Shown piece by piece: positions 46,264 to 58,265 of a stretch of 64,000 nt of DNA (positions are counted from its first letter, which is position 1; every line of letters begins with the position of its first letter). Position numbers and translations under genes: made by a program. The notes under the pieces are model-generated. The model searched no databases. It saw only the letters and a program-made list of their open reading frames with translations, and was not told where the DNA came from. The stretch spans positions 1 to 64,000 of the forward strand of contig NZ_FOQL01000002.1 in NCBI RefSeq assembly GCF_900113745.1, written 5' to 3'. Origin of the DNA: Pseudomonas guineae (GTDB lineage: Bacteria > Pseudomonadota > Gammaproteobacteria > Pseudomonadales > Pseudomonadaceae).

Positions 46264-46276
46264 AGTGCTGGCAGGG

Positions 46277-47191
46277 CTATGGCGTGGCAGCGTCGCTTGG
46301 CGCTAACGCATCGAAGCCGGCGATCACATCAAAAAGCTCTTCGTCGATACCGGCTTGGCGTAACTGGTGAAAATTGGCCTGCAGTTCCTGCAGCAGTTCG
46401 CCGATGTTGCGATCGGCGCGCTGCATGGCGGCGAGACGGCTGGCGTTTTCACTGGCAAGTGACTCAGCACAGGCTCGAAACAGCGAGACAAACAGGTGCT
46501 CACGAATAAAAGCGCTCAATGCCTGTCGACTGTGGCCCAGCACCTCTGGTAGCTGCGCTGTAGGCCAGGGTTGCGTGGCTAGTCGGCGCTGCCAGCTTCC
46601 GTCGAGCGGTAGCAGGCGCTGGCTTACTGGGGCGTAACCGCCCGCGTTTGGCCGGTTATAGAACAGCATCAGCGTTGCCTCTTGGGCGTAAGCCGACGCC
46701 GCACTGTCCGGGAGCTGAACCTTGAGCAGCAGCTGGCCGACCAGACGGGTGATCAGCTCCACCGATCCCGGCACTAAAAATACGCTTTCGGGTGTCAGGC
46801 CCGCATCGACGAGCCGCGCCTGCACGCGCTCGCCGACTGCCCAGACCTTCAGCGTCGGCTTAGCCGGCGCCAGCTGCGCCAGTGCATGCTCGACCACCAC
46901 TTCGTTGAAGCGGCCCACCAAGCCCTGGTCGGAGCCGAACACGATGGCGTGTACCACGGCGTCATCGGCGCGTGCTGGCGGGGAGGGTGCTGGTGCACCT
47001 TCGGCGGCGATCGAGCGCAGGCAGACGCTGAGGCCAAGTTCGACCGTATGCGCGTAATCGGCGAGTGCGGCCACCGAGCGCTCATATTGGCCAATGGCTG
47101 ACGCAGCTGAGGCCTTCATGGTGCGCACCACGGACTTGAGGTCCCCGGCGCTACCAATCTGCCGGCGTAGCGCAGTCAGGCTAGTGGCCAT
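46277..47191 (-). CDS. atpG: N-type F1Fo ATPase subunit gamma
   Basis: A 304-aa gamma-subunit-like protein, longer than the housekeeping gamma (about 286). The N-terminal helix (SLTALRRQIGSAGDLKSVVRTMKA) and C-terminal helix (RNIGELLQELQANFHQLRQAGIDEELFDVIAGF) would form the rotor shaft. The middle is divergent. In N-ATPase operons gamma is the last gene, as here. Its ATG overlaps the stop of the HPF-like gene (ATGA). There is no separate delta gene. Confidence 0.88.
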   Translation of the reverse strand: MATSLTALRRQIGSAGDLKSVVRTMKASAASAIGQYERSVAALADYAHTVELGLSVCLRSIAAEGAPAPSPPARADDAVVHAIVFGSDQGLVGRFNEVVVEHALAQLAPAKPTLKVWAVGERVQARLVDAGLTPESVFLVPGSVELITRLVGQLLLKVQLPDSAASAYAQEATLMLFYNRPNAGGYAPVSQRLLPLDGSWQRRLATQPWPTAQLPEVLGHSRQALSAFIREHLFVSLFRACAESLASENASRLAAMQRADRNIGELLQELQANFHQLRQAGIDEELFDVIAGFDALAPSDAATP

Positions 47192-47556
47192 CAGTGTGGT
47201 GTGTCTTTACTGTCGAGTGCTGGCGCTTCCAAGGTCTTATCGCGATGCTTATTCAACCGTCCAAGTGTGCTCTCCAGCAGGTGCACCATCTTCTGCGCTG
47301 CGCCATGCACCGCCTGCTCCAGCGTTGCTGCGGTCTCTGTCACCGCCACCGGTTGGCGACCTTCGAGGCGGGCTTCGAGCATGCAGCGCTGATCGTTCTG
47401 CCCACTCTTGTCGCCATTCTCGTCGCTTAAATGTACCTCCAGCCGGGTGACGTGATCGCTGAAGTGTTCCAGCGAATGCGCCAGCGTAGCCCTGAGCTTT
47501 GCGGCCAGCGCTTCGTTGCCGTCGATGTGGTTGTCAGTATTGATTTGGATTTTCAT
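47191..47556 (-). CDS. HPF/RaiA-like ribosome-associated protein embedded in the ATPase operon
   Basis: A 121-aa protein resembling the S30AE ribosome-hibernation fold. It has [14 protein letters not shown] at the start, [65 protein letters not shown], then a charged tail. HPF/RaiA proteins bind the 30S A/P site and silence ribosomes under energy stress. It overlaps both atpA (upstream) and atpG (downstream) by ATGA, so it is made with the ATPase. Such an insert is not part of the standard N-ATPase operon as I know it. The fold call is by pattern, not search. Confidence 0.75.
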   Translation of the reverse strand: MKIQINTDNHIDGNEALAAKLRATLAHSLEHFSDHVTRLEVHLSDENGDKSGQNDQRCMLEARLEGRQPVAVTETAATLEQAVHGAAQKMVHLLESTLGRLNKHRDKTLEAPALDSKDTPH

Positions 47557-49154
47557 GGGGTTTCCTTTTTTGCAGTCTTGGAGCTGGCCTCGGGTGGAGT
47601 CGAGTGTGGCTCCGGCCGGGCCAGTAGGGTGGCAATTGCTTGACGGGCTACTTCGGTAACCTGCTGGCGATCAGCGTCGGTTAGCTTTTCGGCATCGGCC
47701 AGGCGCTTGCCGAGTTTATCGGGCAGACCATTGGCCGCCTCAATCACTGCCTGCTGGGCGGCCGTCATGTGCTCAAGCGGTACCGGATCGAACAGCGCCG
47801 CGTTCAACGCCAGAAGGATGGCGATTTGTGCGGGCACCGATACCGGCGCGAACTCGGCCTGGCCCAGGCAAGCGCGAATACGTTTGCCGTGGTCGATGGA
47901 TTGCCGAGTGTCTTCGTCCAGCCGTGCGCCGAAGCGGGCGAAGGTTTCCAGTTCCTCGAACTGCGCATAAGCCAGCTTGAGATCGCCGGCTACCGCGCGA
48001 TAGGCGGCGCGCTGCGCCTTGCCGCCCACCCGTGAGACCGACTGGCCGACATCGATGGCCGGCAGTACGCCCAGCTCAAACAGCGAGGGCGACAGGACGA
48101 TCTGCCCGTCGGTGATGGAGATCAGGTTGGTCGGGATATAGGCGGAGATATTCTGCGCCTCGGTCTCGATGATCGGTAGCGCGGTCAGCGAGCCACCCCC
48201 ACGCTCGGCATTTAAATGGGTGGCGCGCTCTAACATGCGCGAGTGGATGTAGAAAATATCCCCCGGAAAAGCCTCGCGCCCCGGGGGGCGCCTTAAAAGC
48301 AGCGACAGTTCGCGGTAGGCGCGAGCGTGGTGGGTGAGGTCGTCATAGACGATCAACACGTCGCGCCCGGCCTCCATAAAGTATTCGGCAATACTGGTGG
48401 CCGCATATGGCGCAATATAGGCCAGGCCGGGGGCTTCGTTGCCCTCGGCTACCACCACGACGGTGTAGGCCAGTGCGTCTTTCTCGCGCAGCGTGGCCAC
48501 CGCTTTGGCCACCGCCGAGGCGCGCTGGCCGATGGCACAGTACACGCAGAGCACGTCCTTGCCGCGCTGGTTGAAGATGGTGTCGAGGGCGATGGCCGTC
48601 TTGCCGGTCTGGCGGTCGCCGAGGATCAGCTCGCGCTGGCCACGGCCAATTGGGATTAGCGCGTCGAGTACCTTGAGGCCAGTTTGGAGTGGTTCCGTTA
48701 CGGGGGCGCGGTCCATGATCGCCGCCGCCGGCCGCTCGATGGGTAGGCGTGTACTGGCCGCTACTCGGCCCAAACCGTCTAACGGGCGGCCCAGCGGGTC
48801 GATCATGCGGCCGAGCAAGGCCTCGCCCACCGCCACGTCCATTACCCGGCCGCTGCGTTGCACCTCCTGGCCTGCCTGTAGGTGTGCGTAGTCGCCGAGT
48901 AACACCACATCAACGCTGTCTTCGTTGAGGTTGAACGCGATGCCAGACAACCCCCCAGGAAACAGCAGCAGCTCCTCGAAGCTCACATGTGGCAGCCCGT
49001 GAATGCGCGCGATGCCGGTGGAGACGCTGGCGATGGTGCCCACTTCGCGCGGCAGCAGTTGCGGTTCAAAGGCGTGCAGGCGCTGCTGAATACCCGCGAA
49101 TGCGCCTGTATAAACGCTGCGTAGCGGGGTGTTATCGGCATTCGCAGTGTTCAT
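47553..49154 (-). CDS. atpA: N-type F1Fo ATPase subunit alpha
   Basis: A 533-aa alpha subunit. It has the nucleotide-binding P-loop [13 protein letters not shown] (about residues 171-183), [15 protein letters not shown] before it, and the alpha/beta interface segment [28 protein letters not shown]. The N-terminus is shorter than a housekeeping alpha and the C-terminus is extended, as in alternate ATPases. With beta it forms the catalytic head. It overlaps atpF by 4 bp. Confidence 0.93.
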   Translation of the reverse strand: MNTANADNTPLRSVYTGAFAGIQQRLHAFEPQLLPREVGTIASVSTGIARIHGLPHVSFEELLLFPGGLSGIAFNLNEDSVDVVLLGDYAHLQAGQEVQRSGRVMDVAVGEALLGRMIDPLGRPLDGLGRVAASTRLPIERPAAAIMDRAPVTEPLQTGLKVLDALIPIGRGQRELILGDRQTGKTAIALDTIFNQRGKDVLCVYCAIGQRASAVAKAVATLREKDALAYTVVVVAEGNEAPGLAYIAPYAATSIAEYFMEAGRDVLIVYDDLTHHARAYRELSLLLRRPPGREAFPGDIFYIHSRMLERATHLNAERGGGSLTALPIIETEAQNISAYIPTNLISITDGQIVLSPSLFELGVLPAIDVGQSVSRVGGKAQRAAYRAVAGDLKLAYAQFEELETFARFGARLDEDTRQSIDHGKRIRACLGQAEFAPVSVPAQIAILLALNAALFDPVPLEHMTAAQQAVIEAANGLPDKLGKRLADAEKLTDADRQQVTEVARQAIATLLARPEPHSTPPEASSKTAKKETP

Positions 49155-49924
49155 GCGGCCCCCGTCGCAGTGGACGATTCGTCCAGTGCAGATGACAACT
49201 CACTCAGGTATCCGGCAATACTCCACGCCAGCTTCTGCCCTTGCGCACTGAATTCGATACCGCCGACTAATTCAGGTGCGGTCTCAAACGTCAGTGCAAT
49301 CGCTTGACCAAAGGTGTCGTCCAGCGCGGACTGGATCGCTACTTGCTGCGCGACTGGCAGGTCGAAGGCACTGCGCAACAGGGCGGTCGCCGATTCGTCA
49401 GTGGCTTTGAGTGCTGTGTTCAGTGCGGCCAGCGTAGTGGCATCGGCAGCCCGCAAACGTTGGATAAACACTGTGCAGGCCTGTTGTTCCAGGCTGACAT
49501 CGGCGAGGTCGCGCAGCACGCGGCGGGAGATGTCGAATACCTGCTGCTGGGTGTGGCGAACGATCTCGGCATGCAACTGCTGAGTGTCCGTCAGCAGTGC
49601 CTTGGCGCGTGCTGCGCTGGCGGTGTCGGCAGCTTGGCGTGCTTCAAGCCGTAGACGCTTGCCTTCAGCCGTTGCGGCGTCCGTGGCCTGGCGCAGCAAC
49701 TCGGCACGCTGCTCGTCGAACGCCTGGTTCTTTTGCTCGAACACGTGCTGTTGTTTGTGGGCCTCAGCCTTGGTCGCGGCAGCGTCTGCCAGCTGCGCGG
49801 CGATCTTTTGTTCGCGCGCAGCGATGGCGTTTAGCACCGGTTGGTAGAGGAAGCGTTTCATCAACCACACCAGGATGATGAAGTTCAGCAGCTGTGCGCC
49901 GACGGTGAACCAGTCGATAAGCAT
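49151..49924 (-). CDS. atpF: N-type F1Fo ATPase subunit b (extended, delta-like C-terminus)
   Basis: A 257-aa peripheral-stalk protein, about 100 residues longer than housekeeping b. One N-terminal TM ([21 protein letters not shown]) is followed by a long charged coiled coil (about 35-150). The C-terminal domain (about 155-250, [27 protein letters not shown]) resembles the delta subunit. This explains the absence of a separate delta gene and is a hallmark of N-ATPases. It lies 3 bp after atpE. Confidence 0.9.
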   Translation of the reverse strand: MLIDWFTVGAQLLNFIILVWLMKRFLYQPVLNAIAAREQKIAAQLADAAATKAEAHKQQHVFEQKNQAFDEQRAELLRQATDAATAEGKRLRLEARQAADTASAARAKALLTDTQQLHAEIVRHTQQQVFDISRRVLRDLADVSLEQQACTVFIQRLRAADATTLAALNTALKATDESATALLRSAFDLPVAQQVAIQSALDDTFGQAIALTFETAPELVGGIEFSAQGQKLAWSIAGYLSELSSALDESSTATGAA

Positions 49925-49927
49925 GGC

Positions 49928-50224
49928 TTACTTGCCTGCGGCCTGGGCGGCAGCAGACAGTGCGGCATTCCAGAATGGGTTGGCGAAGATCAGAATCATC
50001 GACACCACAAAACAGTAGATGGCAGTGGACTCGATCATCGCCAGGCCGACGAACAGCGTACGGGTGATGGTGGCGGAGGCATCGGGCTGCTGGGCCAAAG
50101 CGGTGAGCGCGACGGATACCGCTTTGCCCTCAGCCAATGCAGGGCCCATGGTGCCGAAGCCCGTGGTCAGCCCCGCCATGACAATGGAGGCAATGGCGAT
50201 CCAGGTGAGAGCGTCCATAAGCAT
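49928..50224 (-). CDS. atpE: N-type F1Fo ATPase subunit c with Na+-ligand residues
   Basis: A 98-aa ring subunit with two TM helices. Helix 1 contains GPALAEGKAV with Glu32, where Na+-ATPases have Gln32. Helix 2 has AMIESTAIYCF with Glu65, Ser66, Thr67 and Tyr70, the residue pattern that coordinates Na+ in Ilyobacter tartaricus c. Two carboxylates (Glu32 and Glu65) are typical of N-ATPases. The ring is therefore predicted to translocate Na+. Experimental ion specificity is unknown. Confidence 0.93.
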   Translation of the reverse strand: MLMDALTWIAIASIVMAGLTTGFGTMGPALAEGKAVSVALTALAQQPDASATITRTLFVGLAMIESTAIYCFVVSMILIFANPFWNAALSAAAQAAGK

Positions 50225-50262
50225 TAGGTACCTTTTTGTGGGTTGATTGGGGGCGCAGCGGC

Positions 50263-50952
50263 TCAGGCCTCTGGCTTCGTGAGGGGGGGGCTGGTGCGGG
50301 TGGCCGCGGCGATATAGACCGCCGCTAGAATGGTGAAGATGTAGGCTTGAACCATGCCGGTGAGTAGCCCCAGCAGGGTCATCACGATGGGGAAAACAAA
50401 GGGTGTAATCGACAGCAGAATGGCGATGATCATCGCCCCGCTCATCATGTTGCCGAACAGGCGCACCGCCAGCGCCAGGGTTCGCGACACTTCACTGATC
50501 AGGTTGAAGGGCAGCATGATTGGCGTCGGTTGCATGTATGACTTTAGGTACGCCAGCAGGCCCTGACTCGAAATACCGAATAACGGCACGGCCACCAGTA
50601 CGCACAGGGCCAGGGCTACGGTGGTCGACAGTGATGCGGTGGGTGGCTCGAAGCCGGGAATCACCGTGGCCAGCGCTGCAGCGGCGACAAACAGGAACAG
50701 GGTGCCGAGAAAGCTCAGATAGCGACGTGGGTTCTGCAGGCCGACATCCTTGATCTGCCCCATGATCGCGGTCACCACTATTTCCAGCAGGTTCTGCCAG
50801 CGTGACCGTTCATGGCCAGTAGCCAGGCGCCGAGTAATCAGCGCGGCACCCAGCACCAGCACCGCCATCAGCGCCCACGTAAACAGGATGGTGGCGTTCA
50901 GTTTAATAAAGCCGTACTGCCAGAAAATCCAGGCATCGGGGGTCAGACGCAT
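50263..50952 (-). CDS. atpB: N-type F1Fo ATPase subunit a
   Basis: A 229-aa stator channel with 5-6 TMs. The essential rotor-facing arginine is Arg164 in TLALAVRLFGNMMSG. The preceding NLISEVSR contains the conserved polar residues of the channel. It works with the c ring to translocate ions. Its start overlaps the end of atpR by 10 bp. Confidence 0.92.
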   Translation of the reverse strand: MRLTPDAWIFWQYGFIKLNATILFTWALMAVLVLGAALITRRLATGHERSRWQNLLEIVVTAIMGQIKDVGLQNPRRYLSFLGTLFLFVAAAALATVIPGFEPPTASLSTTVALALCVLVAVPLFGISSQGLLAYLKSYMQPTPIMLPFNLISEVSRTLALAVRLFGNMMSGAMIIAILLSITPFVFPIVMTLLGLLTGMVQAYIFTILAAVYIAAATRTSPPLTKPEA

Positions 50953-51257
50953 GGCGGTTCTCCGTACGTGTTAAGGGCTGCTGAGTTATCGGTCAGGCGC
51001 AAGACAATTGCGCGCGCCAACACAAACCCCAGTAGGCACAGGCCCAGCCGCAGCGGTTGTCCCGCGCCCACGGCGTAGAAGCCGCTCAGCACGATGGCGG
51101 TGCGCAGTAGCAAGCTGGCGATAAACCAGCGCGCAGGTGTCGCCGACGCTGCGCCTCTACGCACCGTCCACCAGAGGCCGCCGAAGAAGATCACGCCCAG
51201 CGTGCCGCCGACCAGTAACGCGGCCAGCCAGGTGATCCAGTTGCCGTATTCAGGCAT
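50943..51257 (-). CDS. atpR: N-ATPase accessory membrane protein AtpR
   Basis: A 104-aa protein with three predicted TM helices. Helix 1 (WITWLAALLVGGTLGVIFFGGLWW) is followed by VRRG, and helix 3 also carries Arg (LARAIVLR). This position and topology are those of AtpR, found only in N-ATPase operons and thought to help assemble the c ring. It overlaps atpQ by 8 bp and atpB by 10 bp. Confidence 0.85.
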   Translation of the reverse strand: MPEYGNWITWLAALLVGGTLGVIFFGGLWWTVRRGAASATPARWFIASLLLRTAIVLSGFYAVGAGQPLRLGLCLLGFVLARAIVLRLTDNSAALNTYGEPPCV

Positions 51258-51593
51258 CGTCGTCCTCCTGCTTGGTGTGCATGGCTCGATCTTCCTGGGA
51301 GACCCAATGCCAGGCGTTCAGACAGCCGATGGTTAACCCTGCCATCAGCAGGGCCAGCGTCCAGGAGCGACCTTCGGGGTAGTGCTGGTCGAGCCACAGA
51401 CCAAGCCCTGCACCGAGCAACGTCGGTACGACCACTGACCAGCCGATCAGGCCGATCATGCCGAGGCCGAACCAGACCCCCGGCGTGCCGCTGCGACGTG
51501 CTTTGAGTTTGCGTGCTGCTTTGGCGCCGACCTGCTGCGCCAGGGTGGGCTCGTCAGGCGCTGCAATGGGCGGTTTACGCTTAGGCTGCTGGC

Positions 51594-51597
<4 letters not shown>
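51250..51597 (-). CDS. atpQ: N-ATPase accessory protein AtpQ (AtpI/AtpZ-like)
   Basis: A 115-aa protein with a basic cytoplasmic N-terminus (about 1-40) and two TM helices, the first with GWSVVVPTLLGAGLGLWLD. This matches the AtpI/AtpZ family gene that occupies this place in N-ATPase operons. It is thought to assist c-ring assembly or Mg2+/ion supply. It overlaps atpC by ATGA. Confidence 0.85.
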
Positions 51598-53789
<2,192 letters not shown>

Positions 53790-54479
53790 ATGTTCAAGTC
53801 AGTGCGGACAGTAAGACTTCTGTTGTTTCCCATGCTTTTTCTGCTCGGTGCTTGCGCCAGTGGGCCGCAGTTGTTGCCGGAAACCAAGCGGCTGCCTGAG
53901 CGGGTTGAGTTGGCAGATGTGCCGTTTTTTCAGCTCAGTGATGCCCAAGGTGGACCTTCGGCATTGGCGGCGTTGCTCAACCATCATGGTGTGATTAGCA
54001 GCCCTGGTTTGGTGGATGAGCGCATGCAACAACTGGCCAAAGAGCAAAGCCCGCAGGCAGGGCTTGAGGCGGTAGCGCGGTCTTATGAACTGTTGGTTTA
54101 TCCCTTGCCCGGTAATTTGGACGCCCTGATGCAGCAGGTATCTGCGGGGCACCCGGTGCTGGTGATGCAAGATCGCTTATTTGGCGGGCCTGGTTCGCAG
54201 TTTGCTGTGCTGGTGGGTTATGACCAGCGCGAGCGCACACTGGTTCTGCGCTCAGGCAATACTCGGCGCTGGTACACCAGTTTTGCCAGTTTCGATGATG
54301 CTTGGGGCGAAGCGGGGCGTTGGGCGGTACTGGTTCAGCCGACGAATCAACTACCCGCGCAGCCGGTTGAGCAAGTCTGGCTGCAGGCCGCCCGAGATCT
54401 GCAGCAGCAGGGCAGAGGCGAGGCTGCGCAGCGTGCGCTGCGCGCAGCACAGCAGACATGGCCGGATGCAGCCCTATAA
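53790..54479 (+). CDS. C39 peptidase-like lipoprotein lacking catalytic Cys and His
   Basis: A 229-aa lipoprotein with signal peptide and lipobox LLGAC (Cys22). The body resembles PA2778-type C39 peptidase-like proteins (VPFFQLSDAQGGPSALAALL). Family members have QCGP at the nucleophile, while here it is QGGP (Gly54). The usual His-Tyr-Ala segment is SQFAVLVGYD with Gln137. Both catalytic residues are thus missing. The C-terminal RSGNTRRWY and a helical tail are kept. It is probably a binding or scaffold pseudoenzyme at the membrane. It is a single gene, closed by a terminator shared with puuB. Confidence 0.75.
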   Translation: MFKSVRTVRLLLFPMLFLLGACASGPQLLPETKRLPERVELADVPFFQLSDAQGGPSALAALLNHHGVISSPGLVDERMQQLAKEQSPQAGLEAVARSYELLVYPLPGNLDALMQQVSAGHPVLVMQDRLFGGPGSQFAVLVGYDQRERTLVLRSGNTRRWYTSFASFDDAWGEAGRWAVLVQPTNQLPAQPVEQVWLQAARDLQQQGRGEAAQRALRAAQQTWPDAAL

Positions 54480-54509
54480 CGGGCTGTTAGCAAGGCTATT
54501 GGAAATGCA

Positions 54510-54535
54510 AAACGGCACCTGAGGTGCCGTTTTTG
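54510..54535. terminator. Bidirectional terminator
   Basis: AACGGCACCT / AGGTGCCGTT pair perfectly with a GAG-type loop; a T run follows on the plus strand and an A run precedes. It ends both the lipoprotein gene and the convergent puuB-like gene. Confidence 0.9.
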
Positions 54536-54550
54536 TTTGCGCCACTGATT

Positions 54551-55834
54551 TTAGATGCCCAGCTTGTCACGCAGGGTGTAGTACCAAGCGCCCAGAGCAC
54601 TAAACGGCACTTGGAACAGGCGACCGCCCGGGAATGGGTAGTGCGGCAAATCAGCAAAGGCATCGAAACGTTCGGCCTGACCACGCAATGCCTCAGCCAG
54701 CACCTTGCCGGCCAGATGGGTGTAGGTCACGCCGTGGCCGCTGCAACCTTGCGAGTAATAGATGTTGTCGCCCAGGCGACCGACTTGTGGCAGGCGCGAG
54801 AGGGTCAGCAGGAAGTTGCCGGTCCAGGCGTAGTCGATCTTCACATCTTTCAATTGCGGGAAGGCTTTGAGCATATTGGGGCGAATGATCGCTTCGATAT
54901 TTGCCGGGTCGCGTGCACCGTAGACCACGCCACCGCCAAAGATCAGGCGGTTATCCGCACTGAGGCGGTAGTAATCGAGCAGGTAGTTGCAGTCTTCAAC
55001 GCAGTAATTTTGCGGTAGCAGGCTCTTCGCCAGCTCGGCAGACAGCGGCTCGGTGGTGATTACTTGGGTGCCGCATGGCATCGACTTGGCCGATAGTTCG
55101 GGGATCAGGTTCCCTAGATAGGCGTTACCGGCCACCACTACGAACTTGGCTTTAATTCGGCCGTTGGGAGTGTGCACGACAGGATTGGCGCCGCGCTCAA
55201 TGCGAATAGCTGGGGACTGCTCGTAAATCACCCCGCCGAGCAACTCGACTGCAGCGGCCTCACCGAGTGCTAGGTTGAGTGGATGGATATGACCGCCACT
55301 CATATCGAGCATGCCGCCGGCGTAAATGTCGGTACCCACGACTTCTTGTATGCGCTTGGCGTCCATCAGCTCAAGCTGGGTGTGACCGTAGCGCTCCCAG
55401 AGCTTTTTCTGCGACTCCAAGTGCTTCATGTGCTTAGGTGTATTAGCCGCGAATACACCACCGTCCTTAAGGTCGCACTGGATGTTGTACTTGGCGATAC
55501 GTTCGCGAATGATGCGGCCGCCTTCGAATGCCATATCGCCCAGCAGCTGTGCCTGCTTGGGCGCGCAGCTGCGCTCGATCACATCGATATCACGGCTGTA
55601 GCTGTTGACGATCTGGCCGCCATTACGGCCTGAGGCACCGAAGCCAACTTTGGCGGCTTCGACGATGCTGACCTTAAAGCCATTTTCTAGCAGAGCGATG
55701 GCTGTCGACAGTCCGGTGTAGCCGGCGCCGACAATACACACGTCAGTCTCGACCTCTCCATCCAGTTCCGGGCGAGCCGGAACCGGATTGGCGGAGGCCG
55801 CGTAATAGGATTGTGGATAAGCTGTGTGCGCCAT
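54551..55834 (-). CDS. puuB: FAD-dependent amine oxidase, gamma-glutamylputrescine oxidase-like
   Basis: A 427-aa DAO-fold flavoprotein. The dinucleotide motif VCIVGAGYTGLSTAIALLENG is at about residues 32-52, followed by GFGASGRNGGQIVNSYSRD. The C-terminal YYSQGCSGHGVTYTHLAGKVLAEAL is the FAD-binding end. PuuB/PauB oxidises gamma-glutamylputrescine to the aldehyde in polyamine catabolism. No glutamylpolyamine ligase or aldehyde dehydrogenase gene is adjacent, so the exact amine substrate is not certain. It is a monocistronic gene. Confidence 0.85.
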   Translation of the reverse strand: MAHTAYPQSYYAASANPVPARPELDGEVETDVCIVGAGYTGLSTAIALLENGFKVSIVEAAKVGFGASGRNGGQIVNSYSRDIDVIERSCAPKQAQLLGDMAFEGGRIIRERIAKYNIQCDLKDGGVFAANTPKHMKHLESQKKLWERYGHTQLELMDAKRIQEVVGTDIYAGGMLDMSGGHIHPLNLALGEAAAVELLGGVIYEQSPAIRIERGANPVVHTPNGRIKAKFVVVAGNAYLGNLIPELSAKSMPCGTQVITTEPLSAELAKSLLPQNYCVEDCNYLLDYYRLSADNRLIFGGGVVYGARDPANIEAIIRPNMLKAFPQLKDVKIDYAWTGNFLLTLSRLPQVGRLGDNIYYSQGCSGHGVTYTHLAGKVLAEALRGQAERFDAFADLPHYPFPGGRLFQVPFSALGAWYYTLRDKLGI

Positions 55835-56018
55835 TTTGCAACCTCTGTTCTTTATTTTTTACGGATGAGCAGATGCTACCTGAGTTCAAAATGCCCGGCT
55901 AGTAGCCTTTACGAAATATAAAACTCGCCACAAAACAGTAAAAAATTCAATTATTCAGGCAGTTAGCGAAAAAAATGTTGACAGTTTTTTTCGCGGTCGT
56001 AGAATGCCCACCCATCGT

Positions 56019-56095
56019 AGGCACGTAGCTCAGTTGGTTAGAGCACCACCTTGACATGGTGGGGGTCGTTGGTTCGAGTCCAATCGTGCCTACCA
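56019..56095 (+). tRNA. tRNA-Val (GAC)
   Basis: A full cloverleaf with acceptor AGGCACG/CGTGCCT, D-arm GCTCAGTTGGTTAGAGC, anticodon loop TTGACAT (anticodon GAC) and T-arm GGTTCGAGTCC, with CCA encoded. It stands alone upstream of thrS and is followed by a terminator. Confidence 0.95.
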
Positions 56096-56110
56096 AATTT
56101 GGTAGAAAAA

Positions 56111-56137
56111 AGGGTCGCTTAGGCGGCCTTTTTTTTT
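56111..56137 (+). terminator. Terminator after tRNA-Val
   Basis: GGTCGC-TTAG-GCGGCC forms a GC-rich stem followed by nine Ts. It closes the tRNA transcript before the thrS promoter region. Confidence 0.8.
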
Positions 56138-56337
56138 GGGTTCTTGTCAGTAAGCCAGGCTTTCTGCAAGCATTCATGCGGTTAGTTGTTGTTTAAAACC
56201 TCCAGTGACTGCGGTTCGGTTTTGGTTAGGCGTACATGCTCCTGCTTCTGTATGGCAGGTTTACCGCCGAATCGCTTACTGGCTCATCCCAACCCATGTG
56301 GCCTTTGGTAGAGGTCACCACTAGGAGAGGAGGCGCC

Positions 56338-58260
56338 ATGCCCATCATTACTCTTCCCGACGGCAGTCAGCGTTCGTTCGATCACCCGGTATCTGTACTC
56401 GAGGTGGCGCAATCCATTGGTGCTGGCCTAGCTAAAGCTACGGTGGCCGGCAAGGTTAACGGCAAGCTGGTTGATGCCTGCGACTTGATTGATAGCGACG
56501 CAACCCTGCAGATCATTACGCCAAAAGACCAAGAGGGGCTCGAAATCATTCGCCACTCGTGTGCGCATCTGATTGGTCATGCGGTTAAGCAGTTGTTTCC
56601 TACTGCCAAGATGGTGATCGGTCCGGTCATTGATGACGGTTTTTACTACGACATCGCCTCCGAGCGCCCCTTCACTCTAGATGATGTGGCGGCCATCGAG
56701 CAGCGCATGCAGCAGCTGATCGAGACGGATTACGACGTCATCAAGAAGGTAACCCCGCGTGCCGAGGTTATTGATGTCTTCACCACCCGTGGTGAGGATT
56801 ACAAGCTGCGCCTAGTTGAGGGTATGCCGGATGAGCAGGCAATGGGCCTGTACTACCACGAAGAATACGTCGACATGTGCCGCGGCCCGCACGTGCCCAA
56901 TACGCGCTTTCTCAAAGCCTTCAAGCTGACCAAGCTGTCCGGTGCTTATTGGCGCGGCGATGCCAATAACGAGCAGTTGCAGCGTGTGTATGGCACGGCC
57001 TGGGCGGATAAGAAGCAGTTGGCGGCTTATATCCAGCGTATCGAAGAAGCCGAGAAGCGTGATCACCGTAAAATCGGCAAGCGTCTTGATTTGTTTCATA
57101 CCCAGGAAGAAGCGCCGGGTATGGTGTTCTGGCATCCAAATGGCTGGACCATTTATCAAGTGCTAGAGCAGTACATGCGTGGCGTGCAGCGCGAAAATGG
57201 TTACCAGGAAATCAAGACGCCGCAAATTGTTGACCGTGTGCTGTGGGAGAAATCCGGGCACTGGGGCAACTACGCGGACAACATGTTTACCACGCAGTCT
57301 GAAAGTCGTGATTACGCCATCAAGCCGATGAACTGCCCGTGCCATGTTCAGGTGTTCAATCAAGGGCTCAAAAGCTACCGCGAACTCCCGCTGCGTTTGG
57401 CTGAGTTTGGCTCCTGTCACCGCAATGAGGCCTCGGGTGCGCTGCACGGTATTATGCGGGTGCGCGGTTTCACTCAGGATGATGCGCACATCTTCTGTAC
57501 CGAAGAGCAGGTCAAGAAAGAGGCGGCGGATTTCATCAAGCTGACCTTGCAGGTTTACGCTGATTTCGGCTTCAGTGATGTCAAAATGAAGCTCTCAACG
57601 CGTCCGGCCAAGCGGGTGGGTGACGATGCGTTCTGGGATCGCGCTGAAGATGCGTTGGCCAATGCGCTGAATGAGGCGGGTCTGCCTTGGGAGTATCTGC
57701 CAGGGGAGGGTGCATTCTACGGCCCGAAGATCGAATTCACCCTGCTCGACTGTCTCGGTCGTGCCTGGCAGTGCGGTACGTTGCAGTACGACCCGAACAT
57801 GCCACAGCGTCTGGATGCGAGCTACGTTTCTGAAGACAACAGCCGAAAAGTGCCAGTCATGTTGCACCGGGCGATTCTTGGATCGTTCGAGCGTTTTATC
57901 GGTATTTTGATTGAGCACTACGAGGGTGCATTCCCTGCGTGGCTCGCGCCGACTCAGGCTGTGGTGATGAATATCACCGACAAACAGGCCGATTTTGCCC
58001 TCGAAGTTGAAAAAACACTCAATCAAAGCGGTTTTCGTGCCAAGTCTGACTTGAGGAACGAGAAGATAGGCTTTAAAATCCGCGAGCATACTTTGCTCAA
58101 GGTTCCTTATCTCTTGGTTATCGGAGATCGGGAAGTTGAGACGAAAACTGTCGCTGTGCGTACCCGTGAAGGTGCTGATTTGGGCTCGATGCCCGTCGCT
58201 CAATTCGCTGAATTTCTTACGCAAGCGGTTTCCCGGCGTGGTCGCCAAGATTTGGAGTAA
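56338..58260 (+). CDS. thrS: Threonyl-tRNA synthetase
   Basis: A 640-aa class II synthetase. It has a TGS domain ([19 protein letters not shown], about 2-60), an editing domain ([19 protein letters not shown], with HxxxH and SxC-type elements), a catalytic core with zinc ligands in [10 protein letters not shown] and motif 2 [26 protein letters not shown], and a C-terminal anticodon domain. The ATG at 56338 follows AGGAGAGGAGG. It is first in the thrS-infC-rpmI-rplT-pheS-pheT-ihfA block, preceded by tRNA-Val as in other pseudomonads. Confidence 0.98.
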   Translation: MPIITLPDGSQRSFDHPVSVLEVAQSIGAGLAKATVAGKVNGKLVDACDLIDSDATLQIITPKDQEGLEIIRHSCAHLIGHAVKQLFPTAKMVIGPVIDDGFYYDIASERPFTLDDVAAIEQRMQQLIETDYDVIKKVTPRAEVIDVFTTRGEDYKLRLVEGMPDEQAMGLYYHEEYVDMCRGPHVPNTRFLKAFKLTKLSGAYWRGDANNEQLQRVYGTAWADKKQLAAYIQRIEEAEKRDHRKIGKRLDLFHTQEEAPGMVFWHPNGWTIYQVLEQYMRGVQRENGYQEIKTPQIVDRVLWEKSGHWGNYADNMFTTQSESRDYAIKPMNCPCHVQVFNQGLKSYRELPLRLAEFGSCHRNEASGALHGIMRVRGFTQDDAHIFCTEEQVKKEAADFIKLTLQVYADFGFSDVKMKLSTRPAKRVGDDAFWDRAEDALANALNEAGLPWEYLPGEGAFYGPKIEFTLLDCLGRAWQCGTLQYDPNMPQRLDASYVSEDNSRKVPVMLHRAILGSFERFIGILIEHYEGAFPAWLAPTQAVVMNITDKQADFALEVEKTLNQSGFRAKSDLRNEKIGFKIREHTLLKVPYLLVIGDREVETKTVAVRTREGADLGSMPVAQFAEFLTQAVSRRGRQDLE

Positions 58261-58265
58261 TCATT

